From Antedon mediterranea (taxonomy: Eukaryota > Echinodermata > Crinoidea > Comatulida > Antedonidae), in contig NC_092675.1 in assembly GCF_964355755.1 (NCBI RefSeq), positions 13,779,312 through 13,843,311 on the forward strand: 64,000 nucleotides of DNA. The letters run 5' to 3'. Of this stretch, positions 50,999 through 63,100 are shown piece after piece (the first letter of the stretch is position 1; each line of letters opens with the position of its first letter). Under the pieces are notes generated by a model. That model was not told the DNA's origin, made no database searches, and saw nothing but the letters and a program-made list of their open reading frames with translations. A program made the translations under genes and the position numbers.

Positions 50999-52595
50999 GC
51001 TTAAAATCACATTATAAACCGTTTTAGACCATTTTGAGCATTTCGATAACACTTTTCACACAAAAACATCAAAGAGCACAAAATTGCTTAATATCGTATT
51101 TAAAAACGTTTTAGACCATTTTGAGCATTTCGACAAAACTTTTTCACACAAAACACCAAAGTGCTTAGAATAGCTTCAAATCGCATTTGGAGACGTTTTA
51201 GACCAATTTGTGCATTTCGATGAAACTTGATTACACAAAAACATCAAAGTGCTTAAAATCACATCATAAACCGTTTTAGACCATTTTGAGCATTTCGATA
51301 ACACTTTTCACACAAAAACATCAAAGAGCACAAAATAGCTTAATATCGTATTTAAAAACGTTTTAGACCATTTTGAGCATTTCGACAAAACTTTTTCACA
51401 CAAAACACCAAAGTGCTTAGAATAGCTTCAAATCGCATTTGGAGACGTTTTAGACCAATTTGTGCATTTCGATGAAACTTGATTACACAAAAACATCAAA
51501 GTGCTTAAAATCACATTATAAACCGTTTTAGACCATTTTGAGCATTTCGATAACACTTTTCACACAAAAACATCAAAGAGCACAAAATAGCTTAATATCG
51601 TATTTAAAAACGTTTTAGACCATTTTGAGCATTTAGACAAAACTTTTTCACACAAAACACCAAAGTGCTTAGAATAGCTTCAAATCGCATTTGGAGACGT
51701 TTTAGACCATTTTGTGATTTTTGAAAAAACTTGTTAACATAAAAACACCAATGTGCTTAGAATCACATTATAAACCGTTTTAGACCATTTTGAGCATTTC
51801 GATAACAATTTTCACACAAAAACATCAAAGAGCACAAAATAGCTTAATATCGTATTTATAAATGTTTTAGACCATTTTGAGCATTTTGACAAAACTTTTT
51901 CACACAAAACACCAAAGTTCTTAGAATAGCTTCAAATCGCATTTGGAGACGTTTTTTATACCATTTTGTGATTTCGATGAAACTTGATTACACAAAAACA
52001 TCAAAGTGCTTAAAATCACATTATAAACCGTTTTAGACCATTTTGAGCATTTCGATAACACTTTTCACACAAAAACATCAAAGAGCACAAAATAGCTTAA
52101 TATCGTATTTAAAAACGTTTTAGACCATTTTGAGCATTTAGACAAAACTTTTTCACACAAAACACCAAAGTGCTTAGAATAGCTTCAAATCGCATTTGGA
52201 GACGTTTTAGAACATTTTGTGTTTTTCGAAAAAAACTGTTAACATAAAAACACCAAAGTGCTTAGAATAGCTTCAAATCGCATTTGGAGACGTTTTAGAA
52301 CATTTTGTGTTCTTCGAAAAAACCTGTTAACATAAAAACACCAAAGTGCTTAGAATAGCTTCAAATCGCATTTGGAGACGTTTTAGACCATTTTGTGATT
52401 TTTGAAAAAACTTGTTAACATAAAAACACCAAAGTGCTTAGAATAGCTTCAAATCACATTTGGAGACGTTTTAGACCATTTTGTGATTTTCGAAAAAAAT
52501 TGTTAACATAAAAACACGAAAGTGCTTAGAATAGCTTCAAATCGCATTTGGAAACGTTTTAGACCATTTTGTGATTTTCGAAAAAGATTGTTAAC

Positions 52596-55326
52596 ATAAA
52601 AACACCAAAGTGCTTAGAAAAGCTTCAAATCGCATTTGGAGACGTTTTAGACCATTTTGTGCATTTCGATGAAACTTGGTTACACAAAAACATCAAAGTG
52701 CTTAAAATCACATTATAAACCATTTTAGACCATTTTGAGCATTTCGATAACACTTTTCACACAAAAACATCAAAGAGCACAAAATAGCTTAATATCTTAT
52801 TTAAAAACGTTTTAGACCATTTTGAGCATTTCGACAAAACTTTTTCACACAAAACACCAAAGTGCTTAGAATAGCTTCAAATCGCATTTGGAGACGTTTT
52901 AGACCATTTTGTGATTTTCGAAAAAACTTGTTAACATAAAAACATCAAAGTGTACAGAATAACTTCAAATCGCATTTGGAGACCGTTTTAGGCCAATTTG
53001 TGATTTCCGAAAAAACTTGTTAACCTAAAAATACCAAAGTGTTTAGAATAGCTTCAAATCGCATTTGGAGACGTTTTAGACCATTTTGTGATTTTCGAAA
53101 AAACTTGTTAACATAAAAACACCAAAGTGCTTCAAATCGCATTTGGAGACATTTTAGACCAATTTGTGATTTTTGAAAAAACTTGTTAACATAAAAACAC
53201 CAAAGTGCTTACAATAGCTTCAAATCGTATTTGGAGACGTTTTAGACCATTTTGTGATTTTCGAAAAAACTTGTTAACATAAAAACACCAAAGTACTTAG
53301 AATAGCTTCAAATCGCATTTGGAGACGTTTTAGACCATTTTATGCTTTTCGATGAAACTTGGTTACACAAAAACATCAAAGTGCTTAAAATCACATTATA
53401 ATCCGTTTTAGACCATTTTGAGCATTTCGATAACACTTTTCACACAAAAACATCAAAGAGCACAAAATAGCTTAATATCGTATTTAAAAACGTTTTAGAC
53501 CATTTTGAGCATTTCGACAAAACTTTTTCACACAAAACACCAAAGTGCTTAGAATAGCTTCAAATCGCATTTGGAGACGTTTTAGACCATTTTGTGATTT
53601 TCGAAAAAAATTGTTAACATAAAAACATCAAAGTGTACAGAATAGCTTCAAATCGCATTTGGAGACCGTTTTAGGCCAATTTGTGATTTTCGAAAAAACT
53701 TGTTAACCTAAAAATACCAAAGTGTTTAGAATAGCTTCAAATCGCATTTGGAGACGTTTTAGACCATTTTGTGATTTTCGAAAAAACTTGTTAACATAAA
53801 AACACCAAAGTGCTTAGAATAGCTTCAAATCGCATTTGGAGACATTTTAGACCAATTTGTGATTTTCGAAAAAACTTGTCAACATAAAAACATCAAAGTG
53901 CTTAAAATCACATTATAATCCGTTTTAGACCATTTTGAGCATTTCGATAACACTTTTCACACAAAAACATCAAAGAGCACAAAATAGCTTAATATCGTAT
54001 TTAAAAACGTTTTAACCATTTTGAGCATTTCGACAAAACTTTTTCACACAAAACACCAAAGTGCTTAGAATAGCTTCAAATCGCATTTGGAGACGTTTTA
54101 GACCATGTTGTGCATTTCGATGAAACTTGGTTACACAAAAACATCAAAGTGCTTAAAATCACATTATAAACCATTTTAGACCATTTTGAGCATTTCGATA
54201 ACACTTTTCACACAAAAACATCAAAGAGCACAAAATAGCTTAATATCGTATTTAAAAACGTTTTAGACCATTTTGAGCATTTCGACAAAACTTTTTCACA
54301 CAAAACACCAAAGTGCTTAGAATAGCTTCAAATCGCATTTGGAGACGTTTTAGACCATTTTGTGATTTTCGAAAAAACTTGTTAACATAAAAACATCAAA
54401 GTGTACAGAATAACTTCAAATCGCATTTGGAGACCGTTTTAGGCCAATTTGTGATTTTCGAAAAAACTTGTTAACCTAAAAATACCAAAGTGTTTAGAAT
54501 AGCTTCAAATCGCATTTGGAGACGTTTTAGACCATTTTGTGATTTTCGAAAAAACTTGTTAACATAAAAACACCAAAGTGCTTCAAATCGCATTTGGAGA
54601 CATTTTAGACCAATTTGTGATTTTTGAAAAAACTTGTTAACATAAAAACACCAAAGTGCTTACAATAGCTTCAAATCGTATTTGGAGACGTTTTAGACCA
54701 TTTTGTGATTTTCGAAAAAACTTGTTAACATAAAAACACCAAAGTACTTAGAATAGCTTCAAATCGCATTTGGAGACGTTTTAGACCATTTTATGCATTT
54801 CGATGAAACTTGGTTACACAAAAACATCAAAGTGCTTAAAATCACATTATAATCCGTTTTAGACCATTTTGAGCATTTCGATAACACTTTTCACACAAAA
54901 ACATCAAAGAGCACAAAATAGCTTAATATCGTATTTAAAAACTTTTTAGACCATTTTGAGCATTTCGACAAAACTTTTTCACACAAAACACCAAAGTGCT
55001 TAGAATAGCTTCAAATCGCATTTGGAGACGTTTTAGACCATTTTGTGATTTTCGAAAAAAATTGTTAACATAAAAACATCAAAGTGTACAGAATAGCTTC
55101 AAATCGCATTTGGAGACCGTTTTAGGCCAATTTGTGATTTTCGAAAAAACTTGTTAACCTAAAAATACCAAAGTGTTTAGAATTGCTTCAAATCGCATTT
55201 GGAGACGTTTTAGACCATTTTGTGATTTTCGAAAAAACTTGTTAACATAAAAACACCAAAGTGCTTAGAATAGCTTCAAATCGCATTTGGAGACATTTTA
55301 GACCAATTTGTGATTTTCGAAAAAAC
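52596..55326 (+). repeat. 1451-bp higher-order tandem repeat, macro-copy 2
   Basis: Counterpart of 19355-22085 at offset 33241, with the GTACAG and GTTTTAGGCCAA variants in the same positions. Confidence 0.75.
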
Positions 55327-57814
55327 TTATCAACATAAAAACACCAAAGGGTTTAGAATATCTTCAAATCGCATTTGGAGACGTTTTAGACCATTTTGTG
55401 ATTTTCGAAAAAACTTGTTAACATAAAAACACCAAAGTGCTTAGAATAGCTTCAAATCGCATTTGGAGACGTTTTAGACCAATTTGTGATTTTCGAAAAA
55501 ACTTATCAACATAAAAACACCAAAGGGTTTAGAATAGCTTCAAATCGCATTTGGAGACGTTTTAGACCATTTTGTGATTTTGAAAAAACTTGTTAACATA
55601 AAAACACCAAAGTGCTTAGAATAGCTTCAAATCGCATTTGGAGACGTTTTAGACCATTTTGTGATTTTCGAAAAAACTTGTTAACATAAAAACACCAAAG
55701 TGCTTAGAATAGCTTCAAATCGTATTTGGAGACTTTTTAGACCATTTTGAGATTTTCGAAAAAACTTGGTTACACAAAAACATCAAAGTGCTTAAAATCA
55801 CATTATAAACCGTTTTAGACCATTTTGAGCATTTCGATAACACTTTTCACACAAAAACATCAAAGAGCACAAAATAGCTTAATATCGTATTTAAAAACGT
55901 TTTAGACCATTTTGAGCATTTCGACAAAACTTTTTCACACAAAACACCAAAGTGCTTAGAATAGCTTCAAATCGCATTTGGAGACGTTTTAGACCAATTT
56001 GTGATTTTTGAAAAAACTTGTTAACATAAAAACACCAAAGTGCTTAGAATAGCTTCAAATCACATTTGGAGACGTTTTAGACCATTTTGTGATTTTCGAA
56101 AAAACTTGTTAACATAAAAACACGAAAGTGCTTAGAATAGCTTCAAATCGCCTTTGGAAACGTTTTAGACCATTTTGTGATTTTCGAAAAAACTTGTTAA
56201 CATAAAAACACGAAAGTGCTTAGAATCACATTATAAACCGTTTTAGACCATTTTGAGCATTTCGATAACAATTTTCACACAAAAACATCAAAGAGCACAA
56301 AATAGCTTAATATCGTATTTAAAAATGTTTTAGACCATTTTGAGCATTTAGATAAAACTTTTTCACACAAAACACCAAAGTGCTTAGAATAGCTTCAAAT
56401 CGCATTTGGAGACGTTTTAGACCATTTTGTGATTTTCGAAAAAAATTGTTAACATAAAAACATCAAAGTGTACAGAATAGCTTCAAATCGCATTTGGAGA
56501 CCGTTTTAGGCCAATTTGTGATTTTCGAAAAAACTTGTTAACCTAAAAATACCAAAGTGTTTAGAATTGCTTCAAATCGCATTTGGAGACGTTTTAGACC
56601 ATTTTGTGATTTTCGAAAAAACTTGTTAACATAAAAACACCAAAGTGCTTAGAATAGCTTCAAATCACATTTGGAGACATTTTAGACCAATTTGTGATTT
56701 TCGAAAAAACTTATCAACATAAAAACACCAAAGGGTTTAGAATATCTTCAAATCGCATTTGGAGACGTTTTAGACCATTTTGTGATTTTCGAAAAAACTT
56801 GTTAACATAAAAACACCAAAGTGCTTAGAATAGCTTCAAATCGCATTTGGAGACGTTTTAGACCAATTTGTGATTTTCGAAAAAACTTATCAACATAAAA
56901 ACACCAAAGGGTTTAGAATAGCTTCAAATCGCATTTGGAGACGTTTTAGACCATTTTGTGATTTTGAAAAAACTTGTTAACATAAAAACACCAAAGTGCT
57001 TAGAATAGCTTCAAATCGCATTTGGAGACGTTTTAGACCATTTTGTGATTTTCGAAAAAACTTGTTAACATAAAAACACCAAAGTGCTTAGAATAGCTTC
57101 AAATCGTATTTGGAGACTTTTTAGACCATTTTGAGATTTTCGAAAAAACTTGGTTACACAAAAACATCAAAGTGCTTAAAATCACATTATAAACCGTTTT
57201 AGACCATTTTGAGCATTTCGATAACACTTTTCACACAAAAACATCAAAGAGCACAAAATAGCTTAATATCGTATTTAAAAACGTTTTAGACCATTTTGAG
57301 CATTTCGACAAAACTTTTTCACACAAAACACCAAAGTGCTTAGAATAGCTTCAAATCGCATTTGGAGACGTTTTAGACCAATTTGTGATTTTTGAAAAAA
57401 CTTGTTAACATAAAAACACCAAAGTGCTTAGAATAGCTTCAAATCACATTTGGAGACGTTTTAGACCATTTTGTGATTTTCGAAAAAACTTGTTAACATA
57501 AAAACACGAAAGTGCTTAGAATAGCTTCAAATCGCCTTTGGAAACGTTTTAGACCATTTTGTGATTTTCGAAAAAACTTGTTAACATAAAAACACGAAAG
57601 TGCTTAGAATCACATTATAAACCGTTTTAGACCATTTTGAGCATTTCGATAACAATTTTCACACAAAAACATCAAAGAGCACAAAATAGCTTAATATCGT
57701 ATTTAAAAATGTTTTAGACCATTTTGAGCATTTAGATAAAACTTTTTCACACAAAACACCAAAGTGCTTAGAATAGCTTCAAATCGCATTTGGAGACGTT
57801 TTAGACCATTTTGT
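55047..57814 (+). repeat. 1384-bp tandem duplication found only in macro-copy 2
   Basis: The block 55047-56430 is followed directly by a second version at 56431-57814. Macro-copy 1 has it once (about 21806-23189). Both versions share AATTGCTTC, GAGACTTTTTAGACC and CGCCTTTGGAAACG. They differ at 55283 (G) against 56667 (A). This block explains the step in offset from 33241 to 34625. Confidence 0.88.
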
Positions 57815-58110
57815 GATTTTTGAAAAAACTTGTTAACATAAAAACACCAAAGTGCTTAGAATAGCTTCAAATCACATTTGGAGATGTTTTAGACCATTTT
57901 GTGATTTTTGAAAAAACTTGTTAACATAAAAACACGAAAGTGCTTAGAATAGCTTCAAATCGCATTTGGAAACGTTTTAGACCATTTTGTGATTTTCGAA
58001 AAAGATTGTTAACATAAAAACACCAATGTGCTTAGAATCACATTATAAACCGTTTTAGACCATTTTGAGCATTTCGATAACAATTTTCACACAAAAACAT
58101 CAAAGAGCAC

Positions 58111-58117
58111 AAAATAG
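58111..58117 (+). repeat. Left target-site duplication of LINE copy 2 (AAAATAG)
   Basis: Identical to the left duplication of copy 1 at offset 34625, and repeated at 60156-60162. Confidence 0.7.
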
Positions 58118-58195
58118 TATTATAGATATCTGAAAAAAAATAATAATCGGTTAGCCCAAAGTAATTTCAAATTTGCTCGCGCGTCTTTTAAAAAA
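58118..58195 (+). pseudogene. Remnant of LINE ORF upstream of first ATG, copy 2
   Basis: Same 26 open codons before the ATG as at 23493-23570, in frame with the reverse transcriptase. Confidence 0.75.
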
Positions 58196-59968
58196 ATGTG
58201 CAATAAAAAGTACAAAGATTACTTGGACTCTTTGGCTAAGCAAATTGTCACTAACAGTAAAAGATTCTGGAGCTGGATGAAAACTAAATACAAGTCAAAT
58301 AATCTTCCTTCTGTCATGAGTCACGATAACATTTCATTCCAGTCTAATTATGATAAAGCTACCACATTTAATTCTTATTTTCATTCTTTTTTCAGTGAGC
58401 CTTCTCCGGACGTTCCCCGGGACTATCCAGGTCTTCCTGACTATGCGGTGGATAACTTAAGTTCTCTGTCTGTGAATCAGCATTCTGTGGAAAAGGCACT
58501 TAGTAAAATTGATATCAATAAAGCTACTGGCATTGATCAGATTAGTAACGTTGTCTTAAAGGGTGCCTCCTCCTCACTCTCTTATCCGCTTTGCAAATTG
58601 TTTCAGCTATCTATTAATTCTGGGGTTTTTCCTTCATCTTGGAAACACGCTAATATTGTCCCAATTCACAAGAGTGGTCCCAAAAAACTAATCTGTAACT
58701 ATCGTCCTATTTCGTTATTGCCTACTATGTCTAAGATTTTTGAGCGCATTGTGCATGATGGTTTGTCATCACATGTTGCTAATGCTTTAAGTCCTAGGCA
58801 GCATGGTTTTGTCTCTGGGAGATCATGTCAAACCAACCTCGCACTGCTTCTTGCTACATCATACGATGCAATTAACAGCAAGAAGCAGTGCGATGTGATT
58901 TACACTGATTTCTCTAAGGCTTTTGATTCCGTTTCCCATGATTTGCTTATTTTTAAACTTTCAAAATTTGGTTTATCCGGTTCACTGTTAAGTTGGTTTA
59001 AAAGCTATTTAACTAATAGACAACAGCGTGTTGTCATTGGGGGAGAGACATCTGATTGGCTCCCTGTGTTATCGGGCGTTCCGCAGGGCTCGATCCTGGG
59101 CCCGCTTTTGTTTAATTTATTTATCAACGATCTTCCTTTAAAATTTAATCATTCCGAGTCTCTTTTATTTGCTGACGATCTGAAATTGTTTAAAGTGATT
59201 ACCACTCCACAGGATGCTTTTTCACTTCAGGAGGATCTGGATGGTCTCGTGGAATGGACGGAGAAGTGGGGGATAAAACTTAATGCTAATAAATGCAAAT
59301 ATTTATCTATAACACTTAAAAAAAGGCCTGTGCTCTTCAATTATAATCTGAGTGGACATGATCTTGAGATGGTTTATGTATGGAAAGATTTAGGTATTTT
59401 TATTGATAGTAAATTAAATTTTTGTTCACATATTAATCATGTGTTGTCAAAAGCTAATAGAATGATGGGCTTAATATGGAGAAATTGTAGGTTTATGAAC
59501 GACGGCAGGGCACTTTTATCTTTATACAAATCTATTATACGTCCTCACCTTGAATATTGTTCCGCAATTTTCAATTCAATTTCTCCATGTCAGGCCCGTC
59601 GAATCGACACTGTTCAACGGAAGTTTGTTCGATTCCTGTCTTATAACTGTGTTAATTTTGCCTTTTCCATTGATTCTGTCAGCAATCGTCGAACGATATC
59701 TGATATGGTTTTTTTATATAATATTTTAAATTCTAAATATGACTGTTCATTAATTTCACTATTTAGTTTAAATGTTCCTGGTCGTACACGAAATAGACAT
59801 TTATTGCATATTCCTTTTAGCCGTGTCGACTGTACTAAGAGGGGACTTTTTCATAGACTACCTTATACATTTAATAATCTAAATAGCAATCATATCGATA
59901 TTTTTAATGATAGACTTGGTTATTTTAAGAGGACGATGATGTGTTCACTTCTTGAACAGTCTGCATAA
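58196..59968 (+). CDS. LINE reverse transcriptase (5'-truncated ORF2), copy 2
   Basis: This 590-residue product is the same as that of copy 1 except for lysine in place of asparagine at residue 104 (AAA at 58505-58507 against AAC at 23880-23882). Residue 104 lies before the polymerase motifs, in the ALSxIDINKATGID stretch. Related elements often have a basic or polar residue there, so the change is not expected to inactivate. All catalytic motifs are intact: D238 in YTDFSKAFD, SGVPQGS at 293-299 and FADD at 325-328. The endonuclease part is missing as in copy 1. With one amino acid change in 590 codons and no stop, duplication was recent; the open frame says little about selection because the satellite around it is just as well conserved. 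Confidence 0.93.
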   Translation: MCNKKYKDYLDSLAKQIVTNSKRFWSWMKTKYKSNNLPSVMSHDNISFQSNYDKATTFNSYFHSFFSEPSPDVPRDYPGLPDYAVDNLSSLSVNQHSVEKALSKIDINKATGIDQISNVVLKGASSSLSYPLCKLFQLSINSGVFPSSWKHANIVPIHKSGPKKLICNYRPISLLPTMSKIFERIVHDGLSSHVANALSPRQHGFVSGRSCQTNLALLLATSYDAINSKKQCDVIYTDFSKAFDSVSHDLLIFKLSKFGLSGSLLSWFKSYLTNRQQRVVIGGETSDWLPVLSGVPQGSILGPLLFNLFINDLPLKFNHSESLLFADDLKLFKVITTPQDAFSLQEDLDGLVEWTEKWGIKLNANKCKYLSITLKKRPVLFNYNLSGHDLEMVYVWKDLGIFIDSKLNFCSHINHVLSKANRMMGLIWRNCRFMNDGRALLSLYKSIIRPHLEYCSAIFNSISPCQARRIDTVQRKFVRFLSYNCVNFAFSIDSVSNRRTISDMVFLYNILNSKYDCSLISLFSLNVPGRTRNRHLLHIPFSRVDCTKRGLFHRLPYTFNNLNSNHIDIFNDRLGYFKRTMMCSLLEQSA

Positions 59969-60125
59969 CCTGTTTTAATTGAAATTTTTTATGGCATGCC
60001 AATCTGTGTTTTTTATATATATATATATATTTTATCTGTATTTTATTGTTAACCGTTTTTGCTGTTGTATTGTTTTATGTTTCAAACCTGTTAGTGGCGG
60101 TATTTATCGCTGTTGGTTTTGATTG
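59969..60125 (+). other. LINE 3' UTR, copy 2
   Basis: Same as 25344-25500, including the TA run at 60014-60030 and the small possible stem-loop at 60097-60110. I saw no difference from copy 1. Confidence 0.6.
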
Positions 60126-60158
60126 AATAAAATAAAAATAAAATAAAAATAAAATAAA
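60126..60158 (+). repeat. LINE 3' tail: three AATAAAATAAA units, copy 2
   Basis: Same three 11-bp units as copy 1. The unchanged unit number in such a slippage-prone tail supports very recent duplication. Confidence 0.8.
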
Positions 60159-60162
60159 ATAG
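60156..60162 (+). repeat. Right target-site duplication of LINE copy 2 (AAAATAG)
   Basis: Repeats 58111-58117 directly after the tail. Satellite then continues with CTTAATATCG. Confidence 0.7.
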
Positions 60163-63100
60163 CTTAATATCGTATTTATAAATGTTTTAGACCATTTTGA
60201 GCATTTCGACAAAACTTTTTCACACAAAACACCAAAGTTCTTAGAATAGCTTCAAATCGCATTTGGAGACGTTTTTTATACCATTTTGTGATTTCGATGA
60301 AACTTGATTACACAAAAACATCAAAGTTCTTAAAATCACATTATAAACCGTTTTAGACCATTTTGAGCATTTCGATAACACTTTTCACACAAAAACATCA
60401 AAGAGCACAAAATAGCTTAATATCGTATTTAAAAACGTTTTAGACCATTTTGAGCATTTAGACAAAACTTTTTCACACAAAACACCAAAGTGCTTAGAAT
60501 AGCTTCAAATCGCATTTGGAGACGTTTTAGAACATTTTGTGTTTTTCGAAAAAAACTGTTAACATAAAAACACCAAAGTGCTTAGAATAGCTTCAAATCG
60601 CATTTGGAGACGTTTTAGAACATTTTGTGTTCTTCGAAAAAACCTGTTAACATAAAAACACCAAAGTGCTTAGAATAGCTTCAAATCGCATTTGGAGACG
60701 TTTTAGACCATTTTGTGATTTTTGAAAAAACTTGTTAACATAAAAACACCAAAGTGCTTAGAATAGCTTCAAATCACATTTGGAGACGTTTTAGACCATT
60801 TTGTGATTTTCGAAAAAAATTGTTAACATAAAAACACGAAAGTGCTTAGAATAGCTTCAAATCGCATTTGGAAACGTTTTAGACCATTTTGTGATTTTCG
60901 AAAAAGATTGTTAACATAAAAACACCAAAGTGCTTAGAAAAGCTTCAAATCGCATTTGGAGACGTTTTAGACCATTTTGTGCATTTCGATGAAACTTGGT
61001 TACACAAAAACATCAAAGTGCTTAAAATCACATTATAAACCATTTTAGACCATTTTGAGCATTTCGATAACACTTTTCACACAAAAACATCAAAGAGCAC
61101 AAAATAGCTTAATATCTTATTTAAAAACGTTTTAGACCATTTTGAGCATTTCGACAAAACTTTTTCACACAAAACACCAAAGTGCTTAGAATAGCTTCAA
61201 ATCGCATTTGGAGACGTTTTAGACCATTTTGTGATTTTCGAAAAAACTTGTTAACATAAAAACATCAAAGTGTACAGAATAACTTCAAATCGCATTTGGA
61301 GACCGTTTTAGGCCAATTTGTGATTTCCGAAAAAACTTGTTAACCTAAAAATACCAAAGTGTTTAGAATAGCTTCAAATCGCATTTGGAGACGTTTTAGA
61401 CCATTTTGTGATTTTCGAAAAAACTTGTTAACATAAAAACACCAAAGTGCTTCAAATCGCATTTGGAGACATTTTAGACCAATTTGTGATTTTTGAAAAA
61501 ACTTGTTAACATAAAAACACCAAAGTGCTTACAATAGCTTCAAATCGTATTTGGAGACGTTTTAGACCATTTTGTGATTTTCGAAAAAACTTGTTAACAT
61601 AAAAACACCAAAGTACTTAGAATAGCTTCAAATCGCATTTGGAGACGTTTTAGACCATTTTATGCTTTTCGATGAAACTTGGTTACACAAAAACATCAAA
61701 GTGCTTAAAATCACATTATAATCCGTTTTAGACCATTTTGAGCATTTCGATAACACTTTTCACACAAAAACATCAAAGAGCACAAAATAGCTTAATATCG
61801 TATTTAAAAACGTTTTAGACCATTTTGAGCATTTCGACAAAACTTTTTCACACAAAACACCAAAGTGCTTAGAATAGCTTCAAATCGCATTTGGAGACGT
61901 TTTAGACCATTTTGTGATTTTCGAAAAAAATTGTTAACATAAAAACATCAAAGTGTACAGAATAGCTTCAAATCGCATTTGGAGACCGTTTTAGGCCAAT
62001 TTGTGATTTTCGAAAAAACTTGTTAACCTAAAAATACCAAAGTGTTTAGAATAGCTTCAAATCGCATTTGGAGACGTTTTAGACCATTTTGTGATTTTCG
62101 AAAAAACTTGTTAACATAAAAACACCAAAGTGCTTAGAATAGCTTCAAATCGCATTTGGAGACATTTTAGACCAATTTGTGATTTTCGAAAAAACTTGTC
62201 AACATAAAAACATCAAAGTGCTTAAAATCACATTATAATCCGTTTTAGACCATTTTGAGCATTTCGATAACACTTTTCACACAAAAACATCAAAGAGCAC
62301 AAAATAGCTTAATATCGTATTTAAAAACGTTTTAACCATTTTGAGCATTTCGACAAAACTTTTTCACACAAAACACCAAAGTGCTTAGAATAGCTTCAAA
62401 TCGCATTTGGAGACGTTTTAGACCATTTTGTGATTTTCGAAAAAAATTGTTAACATAAAAACATCAAAGTGTACATAATAGCTTCAAATCGCATTTGGAG
62501 ACCGTTTTAGGCCAATTTGTGATTTTCGAAAAAACTTGTTAACCTAAAAATACCAAAGTGTTTAGAATAGCTTCAAATCGCATTTGGAGACGTTTTAGAC
62601 CATTTTGTGATTTTCGAAAAAACTTGTTAACATAAAAACACCAAAGTGCTTAGAATAGCTTCAAATCGCATATGGAGACATTTTAGACCAATTTGTGATT
62701 TTCGAAAAAACTTGTCAACATAAAAACACCAAAGGGTTTAGAATATCTTCAAATCGCATTTGGAGACGTTTTAGACCATTTTGTGATTTTCGAAAAAACT
62801 TGTTAACATAAAAACACCAAAGTGCTTAGAATAGCTTCAAATCGCATTTGGAGACGTTTTAGACCAATTTGTGATTTTCGAAAAAACTTATCAACATAAA
62901 AACACCAAAGGGTTTAGAATAGCTTCAAATCGCATTTGGAGACGTTTTAGACCATTTTGTGATTTTGAAAAAACTTGTTAACATAAAAACACCAAAGTGC
63001 TTAGAATAGCTTCAAATCGCATTTGGAGACGTTTTAGACCATTTTGTGATTTTCGAAAAAACTTGTTAACATAAAAACACCAAAGTGCTTAGAATAGCTT

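Larger units (their letters stand above)
25531..58117. repeat. Satellite array, segment 2
   Basis: Continuous satellite of the same monomer family, same orientation, between the two LINE copies. It contains the right flank of LINE copy 1, the unique-looking block 29376-33241, and then most of macro-copy 2. No gene or other transposon was recognised anywhere in it. Confidence 0.97.
58118..60155 (+). mobile_element. 5'-truncated non-LTR retrotransposon (LINE), copy 2
   Basis: This 2038-bp element has the same truncation point, coding frame, 3' UTR, TA run and tail as copy 1, and lies in the same satellite sequence on both sides. Independent insertion is very unlikely: LINE truncation points vary at random, and a second event would need the same target base as well. 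It was therefore duplicated with its surroundings. The only difference I noticed is at 58507. Confidence 0.92.

Noticed and set aside
58118-60155. Second LINE as an independent insertion
   Set aside because: Same truncation point, target base, tail length and flanking variants over tens of kilobases; shared descent by duplication explains all of it.
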